From assembly GCA_002483395.1 (NCBI GenBank), contig DLHV01000166.1, positions 9,512 through 18,215 of the forward strand: DNA of 8,704 nt, written 5' to 3'. Both the position numbers and the translations under genes were made by a program. This document shows positions 1 to 6,873 of the stretch, piece after piece. Below the pieces are notes generated by a model that saw nothing but the letters and a program-made list of their open reading frames with translations, ran no database searches and was not told the DNA's origin. Numbering within the stretch: the stretch's first letter is position 1; every line of letters starts with the position of its first letter. This stretch comes from Chloracidobacterium sp. UBA7659 (GTDB taxonomy: Bacteria; Acidobacteriota; Blastocatellia; Pyrinomonadales; Pyrinomonadaceae).

Positions 1-617
1 TAGTAGGTGCAACTCGTCTCGTGAGTGCAGTATAACTTTGATCCCGCTTGCCTGATACGGAAATTCATGTCGTTATCTTGGTTACGGATCAACTGCTCGT
101 TATATCCCCCTAATCTCACAATGACCTCTTTGCGGAACACCGGATACGGGATCGTGTCAACGTAGCCTTCCGACTGAGTGCGAAATGACGATCCGGACAC
201 GGCAAATGGATTGCTCATTACCCAAGCCGAAATCGTAGCCCCCAACGATCTATTTGCGCGGCGCGTAATTACGCGACCGCTACATCCTGCGGCTCCGTGT
301 TCCAGTAATTCTCGGAGGCACGTAACGGCGTAGTCCGGTTCGTATTCACAATGGGCTCCGAAAATGCCAATATACTCGCCCTTTGATTCCCTCAGACCTA
401 TATTGAAAGCAAATGGCGCCACTTTGTTCTCATTAATTAGCAAACGCACGCGTACATCACAAGCAGCCAGTTCTTTAACGATCGATTGGCTATCGTCAGT
501 TGAACAACCGTCAATAACAAGAATTTCTAAATCAACACCACGCTGTGCAAGTAACGACTGGACCACCGTGCGTATGTATGCTCCTTCGTTATATACAGGT
601 AGGATAATTGAAATCAT
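1..617 (-). CDS. ExoA-like family 2 glycosyltransferase, C-terminus cut by the window edge
   Basis: This frame is open from ATG at 617 to base 1, giving 205 complete codons with no stop, so the C-terminus lies outside the window. It would transfer a sugar from a nucleotide-sugar to a lipid-linked acceptor on the cytoplasmic side. The GT-A fold is clear: MISIILPVYNEGAYI at residues 1-15, the nucleotide-binding DGCSTDD at 36-42, and NPFAVSGSSFR at 137-146. NQDNDMNFRIRQAG at 179-192 matches the NQDxExNxRxxxAG block of succinoglycan ExoA-like enzymes. Residues 86-95 (FGAHCEYEPD) sit where this family usually has DxH, so the first Asp is replaced by Gly87. ATG 617 is the first start after the in-frame TAG at 621-623, and the protein begins at the usual point for GT2 enzymes. 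The Shine-Dalgarno just before it is poor (AGG only two bases away). The family is confident; donor and acceptor are unknown. Confidence 0.92.
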   Translation of the reverse strand, partial: MISIILPVYNEGAYIRTVVQSLLAQRGVDLEILVIDGCSTDDSQSIVKELAACDVRVRLLINENKVAPFAFNIGLRESKGEYIGIFGAHCEYEPDYAVTCLRELLEHGAAGCSGRVITRRANRSLGATISAWVMSNPFAVSGSSFRTQSEGYVDTIPYPVFRKEVIVRLGGYNEQLIRNQDNDMNFRIRQAGSKLYCTHETSCTY

Positions 618-620
618 TAC

Positions 621-655
621 CTAAATGCAGATTACCAAAATCATACTCTTCCCTC
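621..655 (-). promoter_or_regulatory. Strong ribosome binding site opening a 7-codon mini-ORF in front of the GT2 gene
   Basis: Reading the minus strand, GAGGGAAGAG (655-646) lies at an ideal distance from ATG 644-642 (seven bases after GAGG). It overlaps the TGA stop (656-654) of the formyltransferase gene. That ATG starts MILVICI and ends at TAG 623-621. Three bases later comes the GT2 start at 617, in the same frame. The GT2 start itself has little Shine-Dalgarno. What is seen: the sites, the shared frame and the spacing. What is inferred: translation could load here and re-initiate at 617, or the TAG could be a nonsense change that shortened an older N-terminus. Confidence 0.4.
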
Positions 656-1613
656 AGATCGGCAACGGAAAATTCATGAACTGCTGCCCGATGTTAGGTG
701 GTTTTCCGTCCTGAGACGAATATTCGTATACCCTAACCGCTCCATCCCATACTGCAACCAAAAATGAATCGTCGTAAAATACTTCAACGATATCTCCCGG
801 TCGTGATTCGGAATAAATTAGGTGTCCGTCAAATGGATGTCCTTTCCAGAAGTAGAAGGGCCGTTCTTCGCCATTCAAATGGGAGAATGCACCCGGAAAC
901 GGGTGAGTTTGGGAGCGAATATTATTGTAAAGGGCGATCATATCTAGATTGTCCCAAAGGATCCGTCCGTCTTCCGCGGTTCGTTTCGGGAAATATGTCG
1001 CCTCGATGTCATCAGATTGCGGCAGATAGTGACCCGTCGAGGTAAGCAGTCCAGGTAAATGCTCCTTTAGTAGCCTGTTCATGGCAATGCGGTTCTTCAT
1101 GTGAAGCGTATTACAGTCGTCCCAAACGTTGATATCGAACTTCTGCATCCCAATAATCATTCCGGAATCTATCCCGGAATCGTATTTGAACAAATTAGTC
1201 GTAAATGACGTTTTGCCATTTAATAACGACCAGTTAATCGGAGACCGCCCACGACCACGCGGGAGAGGTTCGGGGGATCCGTGCATTCCGAATGCTCCAA
1301 TTGAGAGATCATTAAGCCACCACTCTGGAATTAATCTTTGCCAGCCAATTACAAGTAAAAGATCGATCCTATGTGTCAACAGAATTGTTTTGTCTTCTTC
1401 ATTTCTTAACGTGTAACTCTTTGGGTGGTATACCGGGATATCGTGTTGAGTCGCTAAGGGGCGCAGATCAACGTACCCTGCGACATTATTCTCTTCACCC
1501 ATTTCCGGTGTCAGCGTGATCAATAGATCGGGCTTGAAACCGTCACGCAAAAGTTGCGTTATGCACTCGTGAGTTGTGTTTTTCGTCCCAGCGAAGGCAA
1601 GTTTCGCCATCAT
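654..1613 (-). CDS. Formyltransferase (FMT/ArnA-like), probable sugar N-formyltransferase
   Basis: This 319-residue protein is predicted to move a formyl group from N10-formyltetrahydrofolate to an amine, most likely an amino sugar in the polysaccharide pathway. The N-terminal half is the formyltransferase domain. MHGSPEPLPRGRGRSPINWS (110-129) matches the folate-binding HxSLLPxxRGxxPI loop, His111 is the catalytic His, and YDSGIDSGMI (144-153) carries the catalytic Asp149. YFPKRTAEDG (207-216) and HPFPGAF (237-243) match the yPkRtpedg and PyPGAf blocks that follow in FMT and ArnA. Residues 265-319 look like a small beta-rich C-terminal domain. The Asn two residues before the catalytic His is Gly109 here. 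Two tandem ATGs (1613 and 1610) are possible starts; GGGA is better spaced for 1610. The PIG-L gene ends only nine bases upstream. A housekeeping tRNA formyltransferase is unlikely given the location and divergence. Confidence 0.88.
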   Translation of the reverse strand: MMAKLAFAGTKNTTHECITQLLRDGFKPDLLITLTPEMGEENNVAGYVDLRPLATQHDIPVYHPKSYTLRNEEDKTILLTHRIDLLLVIGWQRLIPEWWLNDLSIGAFGMHGSPEPLPRGRGRSPINWSLLNGKTSFTTNLFKYDSGIDSGMIIGMQKFDINVWDDCNTLHMKNRIAMNRLLKEHLPGLLTSTGHYLPQSDDIEATYFPKRTAEDGRILWDNLDMIALYNNIRSQTHPFPGAFSHLNGEERPFYFWKGHPFDGHLIYSESRPGDIVEVFYDDSFLVAVWDGAVRVYEYSSQDGKPPNIGQQFMNFPLPI

Positions 1614-1622
1614 GTATCCCGC

Positions 1623-2261
1623 TTAAATAACCAAGCGAACCAGTTGAAAGACTTCGGCGTAATTTTGCGCGACTTGAGCTCCCCGCGTGCGTGCCAATGA
1701 CCAAACAAATTCGCTATTAGCGTAATGCCGGAAATTCTGGGTTTTGTAACATTCCAGGGCATCGACTTTCTTCTGTACGTGCCGTTCTTCTAAAATTACG
1801 AACGCCGATGTTGTGATCGATAAGTTGTTCCATAGCATTTCGTAGGACAGGATCGCCGTATTCTTGTATGCGCGTGCCCCTTCAGCAGCAATTACCTGAT
1901 GATCCTGATGGATGTCGTCCATGCATGGCATGAGGACAAGATCCGGTTGAACGTCGTTTCGGGTGTCGATAATGTCCTGCAAAATGCTTTGCCGGTTTTC
2001 AGGGAAGCGCCGCACTTCATATCTATGAACCAACACGTTTGACGGATGAATACCGATGGCAGTCGTTGCATCGATCAATTCATTCTTCAACTGATCTTCC
2101 TTGAAGCCATAGGGAAGCGACTGTTCACAAACGGAAAAGGCGGTATAGAAAACTTCAGAGCCTTCCTCCAAAAAGCGCGCAATTGTTCCGCCGCAGCCGA
2201 ATTCACCATCGTCAGTGTGCGGCGCAAGAATCATAATGCGCTTGGCCCGAAGTTCGATCAT
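1623..2261 (-). CDS. PIG-L/LmbE-family zinc-dependent N-deacetylase
   Basis: This 212-residue protein belongs to the PIG-L (LmbE/MshB/BshB) family, which removes acetyl groups from N-acetylglucosamine-type residues using zinc. Near the N-terminus, APHTDDGEFGCGG (about residues 12-24) corresponds to the PHPDDE...GxGG loop: the metal His, the catalytic-base Asp and the metal Asp are all present. The usual Glu is displaced by one residue (DDGE rather than DDE). DDIHQDH (about 114-120) supplies the HxxH metal site. I chose ATG 2261 because GGGA at 2273-2270 lies eight bases away. A TTG six bases further upstream (2267) would be only two bases from that site. No signal peptide is visible, so it should act in the cytoplasm on a nucleotide sugar or lipid-linked sugar. 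It sits between the CapK-like ligase (16 bases) and the formyltransferase (9 bases), which suggests it frees the amine that is next modified. Confidence 0.9.
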   Translation of the reverse strand: MIELRAKRIMILAPHTDDGEFGCGGTIARFLEEGSEVFYTAFSVCEQSLPYGFKEDQLKNELIDATTAIGIHPSNVLVHRYEVRRFPENRQSILQDIIDTRNDVQPDLVLMPCMDDIHQDHQVIAAEGARAYKNTAILSYEMLWNNLSITTSAFVILEERHVQKKVDALECYKTQNFRHYANSEFVWSLARTRGAQVAQNYAEVFQLVRLVI

Positions 2262-2273
2262 AATCAATGTCCC
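2262..2273 (-). promoter_or_regulatory. Ribosome binding site deciding the start of the deacetylase
   Basis: On the minus strand GGGA (2273-2270) is followed by eight bases and then ATG 2261-2259. The in-frame TTG at 2267-2265 would be only two bases from GGGA, so the ATG is the better start. The match to the ribosomal anti-Shine-Dalgarno is modest. Confidence 0.4.
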
Positions 2274-2277
2274 AAAA

Positions 2278-3615
2278 CTAGTTAAGTGTTTGTTTTAAAA
2301 ACGATTGAACAATCTGTGGTTTACCACTACTTGTCGGTGAAATTTGATGTTTTTCCACCCAATGAATTGGAAATCTCTCCTGTAAATGAGAGTGAATTTG
2401 ATTTTCTAATTTTGCTATTGTCGCCTGACCAAAATTTCCGTTGCGAATAAAGTGGATCTCCATTTCGTCCAAGTTTTTTTGCACCACCTTAAACTGGCAA
2501 ATCTCCGCCACGTGCTCGAAAATAGCCGTAAAAAAATGAACGATCATCCGCTTGCCGCTTCTGGTTACTACAATATCAGTGTCGCGGCCGATTACCCGAC
2601 GAAGTAACGGCATTTGGCGCCCGCAATCACATCGCTTGTGATCCAAAGGTTCCATCTCAACCAGATCACCTACGTAATACCTAATGAGCGGCATAGCAAA
2701 ATTATCCAGGCGAGTTGCCAGTACCTTGCCAATGTTTCCGTCGGGAACAGGCTGGCCCTCATCATCCACAACTTCGATGTAGCACTGATTGGTTGCCAGA
2801 TGAAACTGCCCTTCAGGACATTGTGCCGCAATCATTGCGCCTTCGCTGCAGCCATACAGATCGAGCGTTTCACAGCCAAATGCCCTACGAATCGCTTCAC
2901 GATAATGGGAAAACATCTTATCTCCCCAGCTAACGGCGTATTTAAACTTTATGGTGGAGATTCCCAAGTCAATTGCGGTTTGCGCCAGCACATATAATGA
3001 TGAAGCATAGCCGAAAAGGTATTGACGAGGATTTTTTCCCACTACACGCAAAATCGATTCAAGGTTGGCAGGTTCCAGGTTAAACGCCGGAATGTAAGCG
3101 GTATTTAGTAAATAATCTTTCATGCCTTTTATAAAGCCTCGCTGAAGAGACATTCCGGTTTGCAATATACTGTCACCAATCCGATAACCGCTCCATTCGA
3201 ACCAAAGCAATTGCATCGCTCGTAAACTGGCCTGAGCAGATCTATCCATATAGACAGTACCTTGTAAGCCACTTGAACCACTGCTTGATTCAGCAATAAG
3301 TTTTTCTTTTGGCACGGTGAGTAATTGGTCAAGATTTTCGTTTATCTTAGCTTTCGACAGAATAGGAAACTGCTTAATGTCCTCAAACGGATCACTTAAG
3401 CTTGCGGGAAAGTTTTTGTAAAATGAAACTTTGGTACGGGCATATTCCAAAATGTTTGAGAGCCTGTTATATTGCAAATCCCTCAATTGTTCAGCTGAAA
3501 ACCACTGCTCTTTTCGATACTGGCGCAGCCAGGGCATGCAACCTCCACCTTCAATCTTGTCACCTAATGGCAGAACGACATTTTCCAGGATTTGATTATA
3601 GAAATTACCTAACAT
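2278..3615 (-). CDS. PaaK/CapK-like adenylate-forming ligase
   Basis: This 445-residue protein has the ANL-superfamily fold of phenylacetate-CoA ligase (PaaK) and the capsule-cluster protein CapK. Such enzymes activate a carboxylic acid as acyl-AMP, then pass it to CoA or another acceptor. The order of motifs is right. SSSGSSGLQG (110-119) is the ATP-phosphate loop, normally SSGSTGxP. YGCSEG (254-259) is the YGxTE motif. RYYVGD (312-317) carries the ribose-binding Asp. CDCGRQMP (329-336) leads to VIGRDTD (341-347), the PaaK-type hinge. SGKPQ near the end (430-434) holds the candidate catalytic Lys432. Length is normal for the family. The start ATG at 3615 overlaps the end of the GT4 gene (ATGTTAG), implying coupled translation. 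An AAGG lies rather far upstream (13 bases). The substrate cannot be read from the sequence; in this setting an acyl or aminoacyl decoration of a sugar is more likely than phenylacetate catabolism. Confidence 0.88.
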   Translation of the reverse strand: MLGNFYNQILENVVLPLGDKIEGGGCMPWLRQYRKEQWFSAEQLRDLQYNRLSNILEYARTKVSFYKNFPASLSDPFEDIKQFPILSKAKINENLDQLLTVPKEKLIAESSSGSSGLQGTVYMDRSAQASLRAMQLLWFEWSGYRIGDSILQTGMSLQRGFIKGMKDYLLNTAYIPAFNLEPANLESILRVVGKNPRQYLFGYASSLYVLAQTAIDLGISTIKFKYAVSWGDKMFSHYREAIRRAFGCETLDLYGCSEGAMIAAQCPEGQFHLATNQCYIEVVDDEGQPVPDGNIGKVLATRLDNFAMPLIRYYVGDLVEMEPLDHKRCDCGRQMPLLRRVIGRDTDIVVTRSGKRMIVHFFTAIFEHVAEICQFKVVQKNLDEMEIHFIRNGNFGQATIAKLENQIHSHLQERFPIHWVEKHQISPTSSGKPQIVQSFLKQTLN

Positions 3616-4697
3616 TTATAGTCGATTACCTTGGCCTTAAAGGTTTTTTGCCGTGAGGCTAATAACTTGGAAAATAGTGCTTCCAGTTCAGGACGAACTG
3701 TTTTCCAAGCCGACTTTTCAGCTAAGTTTCGCCCATTTTGTGATATTTTCTTCGTCAATTCAGGATTCTCAAGTAGTATTTTGATGTTTTTCACCATCGA
3801 GCCCACGTCTTCATTTGGGACGAGGAGGCCATTCTCGCCATGGCTGATTAGATAAGGCAGACCGCCTACATTCGTCGCTACGACCGGCAATCCTAAAGCA
3901 CATGCTTCAACCACCGTTACGGGCATATTATCAACGCGGTTAGTATTGATATAAATATCGGCTTTGGAAAACTCCGTTAATTTACCTTCCGGATCAAGGA
4001 ATCCGGCAAAGCGAACGGCGTCCGACAATCCCATTTCTTTGGCCATTTTTCTGACTTTCGTTTCAAGACCCTTGTCCGTTCCCGCCATAGTTAAAGTTGC
4101 TCCCGGCTCAATTTCTCGGAGTTTAGCAAGAACTTTAATTGCCATTTCCGGGTTATAGATACGGTGGAAACTCCGCATCCAGATAAGCTTGGGCGCAATC
4201 GCGCTCCTTTCTCGAAAGGGATAGTTCGCTAAGTCGATCACGTTGGGTATCACTTTTATTTCGTAACCCAATACACCGATCTTTTCAGCGAGGAAAGGGG
4301 AAGGAGCTACCAGAGCGTTTGCTCTATTGAAGACCCGTTTCGTCCATCGAGGATGTTTCCGAATAAATTGCGGCAAATTCCCGCCGTGGAGAACCATTAC
4401 TATAGGAACTTTAAGGACTCTGCAGATCAGCGAAGTCACGTCGGCCGTAATAAAGCTCAGTCCGCTGAACGTGTCAAGCAATACACAATCAAACGCTTTG
4501 GCACCTTTTATTAATGTTTGAATAATCTCTGCTAATCGAGCGGCCCGGTTTATTTTTGATGAAACGCAGGACACTTCAACATCCTCCTTCGCAAACAAAT
4601 CAGCGATTATTTGGCCCTGCGACGGAGCATACTTGGAATTCCGTCCTAGGATATTGCCGACGAAACATAAGTGCAATCGTTTTCGATTCAAAACCAT
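3609..4697 (-). CDS. Family 4 (GT-B) glycosyltransferase
   Basis: This 362-residue retaining glycosyltransferase of the GT4/WecG-like GT-B type should add a sugar to the lipid-linked repeat unit in the cytoplasm. The N-terminal acceptor domain spans about 1-165 and includes VLHGGN at 102-107. The C-terminal nucleotide-sugar domain starts near LIWMRSFHRIYNPEMA (171-186). It contains the donor-binding block DNMPVTVVEACALGLPVVA (256-274), where Asp256 replaces the first Glu of the EX7E motif, a common variant, and Glu264 is kept. It is followed by NVGGLPYLI and HGENGLLVP (286-294). ATG 4697 is well supported by GAAGGG five bases upstream. The 3' end overlaps the CapK-like gene by seven bases. 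The sugar specificity cannot be assigned from sequence alone. Confidence 0.94.
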   Translation of the reverse strand: MVLNRKRLHLCFVGNILGRNSKYAPSQGQIIADLFAKEDVEVSCVSSKINRAARLAEIIQTLIKGAKAFDCVLLDTFSGLSFITADVTSLICRVLKVPIVMVLHGGNLPQFIRKHPRWTKRVFNRANALVAPSPFLAEKIGVLGYEIKVIPNVIDLANYPFRERSAIAPKLIWMRSFHRIYNPEMAIKVLAKLREIEPGATLTMAGTDKGLETKVRKMAKEMGLSDAVRFAGFLDPEGKLTEFSKADIYINTNRVDNMPVTVVEACALGLPVVATNVGGLPYLISHGENGLLVPNEDVGSMVKNIKILLENPELTKKISQNGRNLAEKSAWKTVRPELEALFSKLLASRQKTFKAKVIDYKC

Positions 4698-4702
4698 AGC
4701 TG

Positions 4703-4708
4703 CCCTTC
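4703..4708 (-). promoter_or_regulatory. Shine-Dalgarno site of the GT4 gene
   Basis: GAAGGG on the minus strand lies five bases before ATG 4697. It is one of the two clearest ribosome binding sites in the window and fixes the GT4 start. Confidence 0.6.
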
Positions 4709-4739
4709 AACAGTTCCAATATGTTTCGTTAGCATGTCG

Positions 4740-5399
4740 TTACACCAAAATTTTGACCATTGAGCCCGTCCATTTATCACCATTAACCAATTTCTTCCAA
4801 TTCAGGTTCTCATAAAATCTAATTGCTTTCTGGTTTCCGGGATTTACCGTTAAATGCATACGGTCATAGCCGCACTTTACGGCTTCATTTTCAGCGTCGA
4901 TCATCAATATTTTTCCAATTCCGAATTTTTGGTGATTCGGGGACACTGCTATCGCAAGAATCCCGAAACTTTTGGGACGTTCTCTTTTGATAACACTATT
5001 TTTTGATTGCTCTTTCTTCGTGAAGTTTCGAAGGATCTTGATTCCCGAACGCAGACGTTCGCGGAATAATGGGTTAAACAATAGCCACGGACGTGAGATT
5101 ACTCTTCGAATCAAAAAATTCCTGTTATAACTAATGAATCCTGACGTTGAGCCATTAAATACGCCGCTAAACGAAAATCCCACGCTATCCGTCTTAACAT
5201 AGGCCGCGACCGCCCGAACCTTTTCGTGAGAACCGTTGAGTTGCCACAAGTAATACCGGCGAACGCTCTCAACACCCAGTTTCGTTAGAGCGCTTTCCGG
5301 AAAGGAATCTACATGTATATTAGCAACTTTAAGCAAATCATCAGCGGTAATTTCTCTCAACGCTACATCCGGCGCACTCAAGCACTTTTCATTAATCAT
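4740..5399 (-). CDS. GNAT-family N-acyltransferase
   Basis: This 219-residue protein has the acetyl-CoA-binding core of GCN5-related N-acetyltransferases. LAIAVSPNHQKFGIGKILM (148-166) is motif A, with the pyrophosphate loop QKFGIG (157-162) in place of Q/RxxGxG. NPGNQKAIRFYENLNWKK (186-203) is motif B. ALREITADDLLKVANIH (13-29) is the usual first strand and helix. Between the early strands and motif A is a long basic, partly hydrophobic insertion at about 91-143 (IRRVISRPWLLFNPLFRER and on). It could form an amphipathic membrane-touching segment. I recall similar inserts in GNATs from polysaccharide clusters, but cannot confirm that here. ATG 5399 is the first start after an in-frame TAG at 5406-5408; no good Shine-Dalgarno is visible. 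It probably acylates an amino sugar or an attached group of the repeat unit; the substrate is unknown. Confidence 0.86.
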   Translation of the reverse strand: MINEKCLSAPDVALREITADDLLKVANIHVDSFPESALTKLGVESVRRYYLWQLNGSHEKVRAVAAYVKTDSVGFSFSGVFNGSTSGFISYNRNFLIRRVISRPWLLFNPLFRERLRSGIKILRNFTKKEQSKNSVIKRERPKSFGILAIAVSPNHQKFGIGKILMIDAENEAVKCGYDRMHLTVNPGNQKAIRFYENLNWKKLVNGDKWTGSMVKILV

Positions 5400-5445
5400 A
5401 CGTAACTAAACGCGGTCTAATTGCCTGTTCCAACGCGAGACATAT

Positions 5446-6873
5446 TTACGCTTTGGCCAGTTTAGTTTTCATTTCCAACGTATTTTGCGCGTTTTTCCGC
5501 TGAAAGTGGGGCAGTACAATCGACACCGAGGCTAGTCCCCACATGAAAGCAGGTGCCGCCAACCTCATTCCCGCGTTGAACATGAATAGAGTGCTCCACA
5601 CAATCAAGCCGGCAATCAGGGCCCTCCCCACAGGCGACGCCTGGCGCCTGAAATTGTTGATGGTAGCTAAACCCAGCGCAACCAGTGCCAAAATACCGAA
5701 AGAGCCATGCTCTGAAATTACTCGCGAAAATTCCGTGTGACTAGAGGCAAGAAGGTCCAAAAATTCCTTCCGCGAAGACTTCGCCTCACCGACTCCAGTA
5801 CCCAGAATCGGGTTTTCGAGAAATATTTGAAAATCAGATTCAATAATTTCAACCCTGTTTGTTGTCGTGGTATCCTCAAAACGCTCCTGAAGCTTCCCCC
5901 CGGTAAAATCGTTAATAAAGGGAAAAATCAATAGCAGGAAAATCACTGAAACACCAATAAGCGGGACCACTTTCTTTAGACTCGGCGCAAAATCCCAAAA
6001 CTGAAAAAAAACAATTGCGAGGGTTCCCCCGATCGCGTTGTACATGCCACCCCGGGAAAACGTCAGTACACTTTGGGCGGCGAACAGCAGCGAAAGCAGG
6101 CCAAAATACAGAAGATCGCGAAAACCGGTTTTGAACAACAGATAGGAAGCCAGACAGACAAAAACGCCGAGGCCAAGCATCGCGGAAACCTGATTCGGGC
6201 CGAACCCGCCACTTGTCAGCCAATTTGACTCATTGGTGAACTGAATATCCTCAATAGTGACCGTATAGAATAGCGAGATTACCGCTACACTGATCAGTGG
6301 AACGGCTATTAATGTCAGCAACTTTTTGAGTTGAGTCCCTTTCAAGCGGACATGGGAAAAGAACCAACAGGTAACGAATATCAATAGCGGTCCCGACATA
6401 TTAGAGCTTAGCTTAGCCCTAGCATCAGTCAGGCTGTTGCCTATAATTGTCAAAAAGGATGCGGGGATCAGGAGCGCGAAATAAAGAAGCGGCAGGGAAG
6501 GCATTTTCCAATGTCTTCGGCGGGCCAGAGCGGTGATCATTATAGCCCCTGCCGCATACTTGCCAAACTCCCAGAATATTGGTGAAGAACCCATCCGCCA
6601 TAGAACCTCGGCACCTACAAGGTACGCAGCCACATAAGCTGCCCGTTCAATCTTTTCGTTCTTGCGGATCGCGAAGTACAAACCCAGCGATAAAACGGCC
6701 AAAGGATGAGCCAACGCCAGCATGCTCGATCTATACAGCAGGAGGCCCAGTGGAACATGCACCAGGGCGAGCACGAGAGGCAGTTTGAATTTCTGGATCT
6801 TTGGGTAACGAGCAAGTTTCGTCCTCGCAATAGGCTGAATTCGCGGAATCGAAATCTGGCGGGTATTAATCAC
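5446..6873 (-). CDS. O-antigen ligase/Wzy-type polysaccharide polymerase (multi-pass membrane protein)
   Basis: This 475-residue integral membrane protein has many hydrophobic spans, starting near residue 31, and a loop bearing the O-antigen ligase/polymerase (Wzy_C) signature. GGFGPNQVSAMLGLG (222-236) and LTFSRGGMYNA (270-280) precede the long loop. The loop contains NRVEIIESDFQIFLENP (339-355), ILGTGVGE (356-363) and SSHTEFSRVISEHGSFG (377-393). The Arg residues and His379 correspond to conserved loop residues in WaaL/Wzy-type enzymes. The enzyme would join lipid-linked repeat units at the periplasmic face, or ligate chains. The preceding gene encodes the chain-length partner, which favours polymerase. 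The start is GTG 6873, the first start after an in-frame TAA at 6885-6883, and no clear Shine-Dalgarno precedes it. The C-terminal tail (about 457-475) is polar and basic. Polymerase versus ligase cannot be settled from sequence. Confidence 0.9.
   Translation of the reverse strand: MINTRQISIPRIQPIARTKLARYPKIQKFKLPLVLALVHVPLGLLLYRSSMLALAHPLAVLSLGLYFAIRKNEKIERAAYVAAYLVGAEVLWRMGSSPIFWEFGKYAAGAIMITALARRRHWKMPSLPLLYFALLIPASFLTIIGNSLTDARAKLSSNMSGPLLIFVTCWFFSHVRLKGTQLKKLLTLIAVPLISVAVISLFYTVTIEDIQFTNESNWLTSGGFGPNQVSAMLGLGVFVCLASYLLFKTGFRDLLYFGLLSLLFAAQSVLTFSRGGMYNAIGGTLAIVFFQFWDFAPSLKKVVPLIGVSVIFLLLIFPFINDFTGGKLQERFEDTTTTNRVEIIESDFQIFLENPILGTGVGEAKSSRKEFLDLLASSHTEFSRVISEHGSFGILALVALGLATINNFRRQASPVGRALIAGLIVWSTLFMFNAGMRLAAPAFMWGLASVSIVLPHFQRKNAQNTLEMKTKLAKA

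Noticed and set aside
262..275. Perfect 14-base palindrome CGCGTAATTACGCG
   Set aside because: It lies inside the GT2 coding frame. About 0.5 such perfect 14-base palindromes are expected by chance in 8.7 kb, so it needs no special explanation.
621..623. TAG before the GT2 gene as a pyrrolysine or read-through codon
   Set aside because: No pyrrolysine machinery is visible, the upstream peptide is only seven residues, and the GT2 already begins at its normal point at 617.
2614..2997. 127-codon plus-strand open frame
   Set aside because: It lies wholly antisense to well-matched motifs of the CapK-like gene and has no recognisable domain. The other plus-strand frames in the window are likewise antisense to solid genes.
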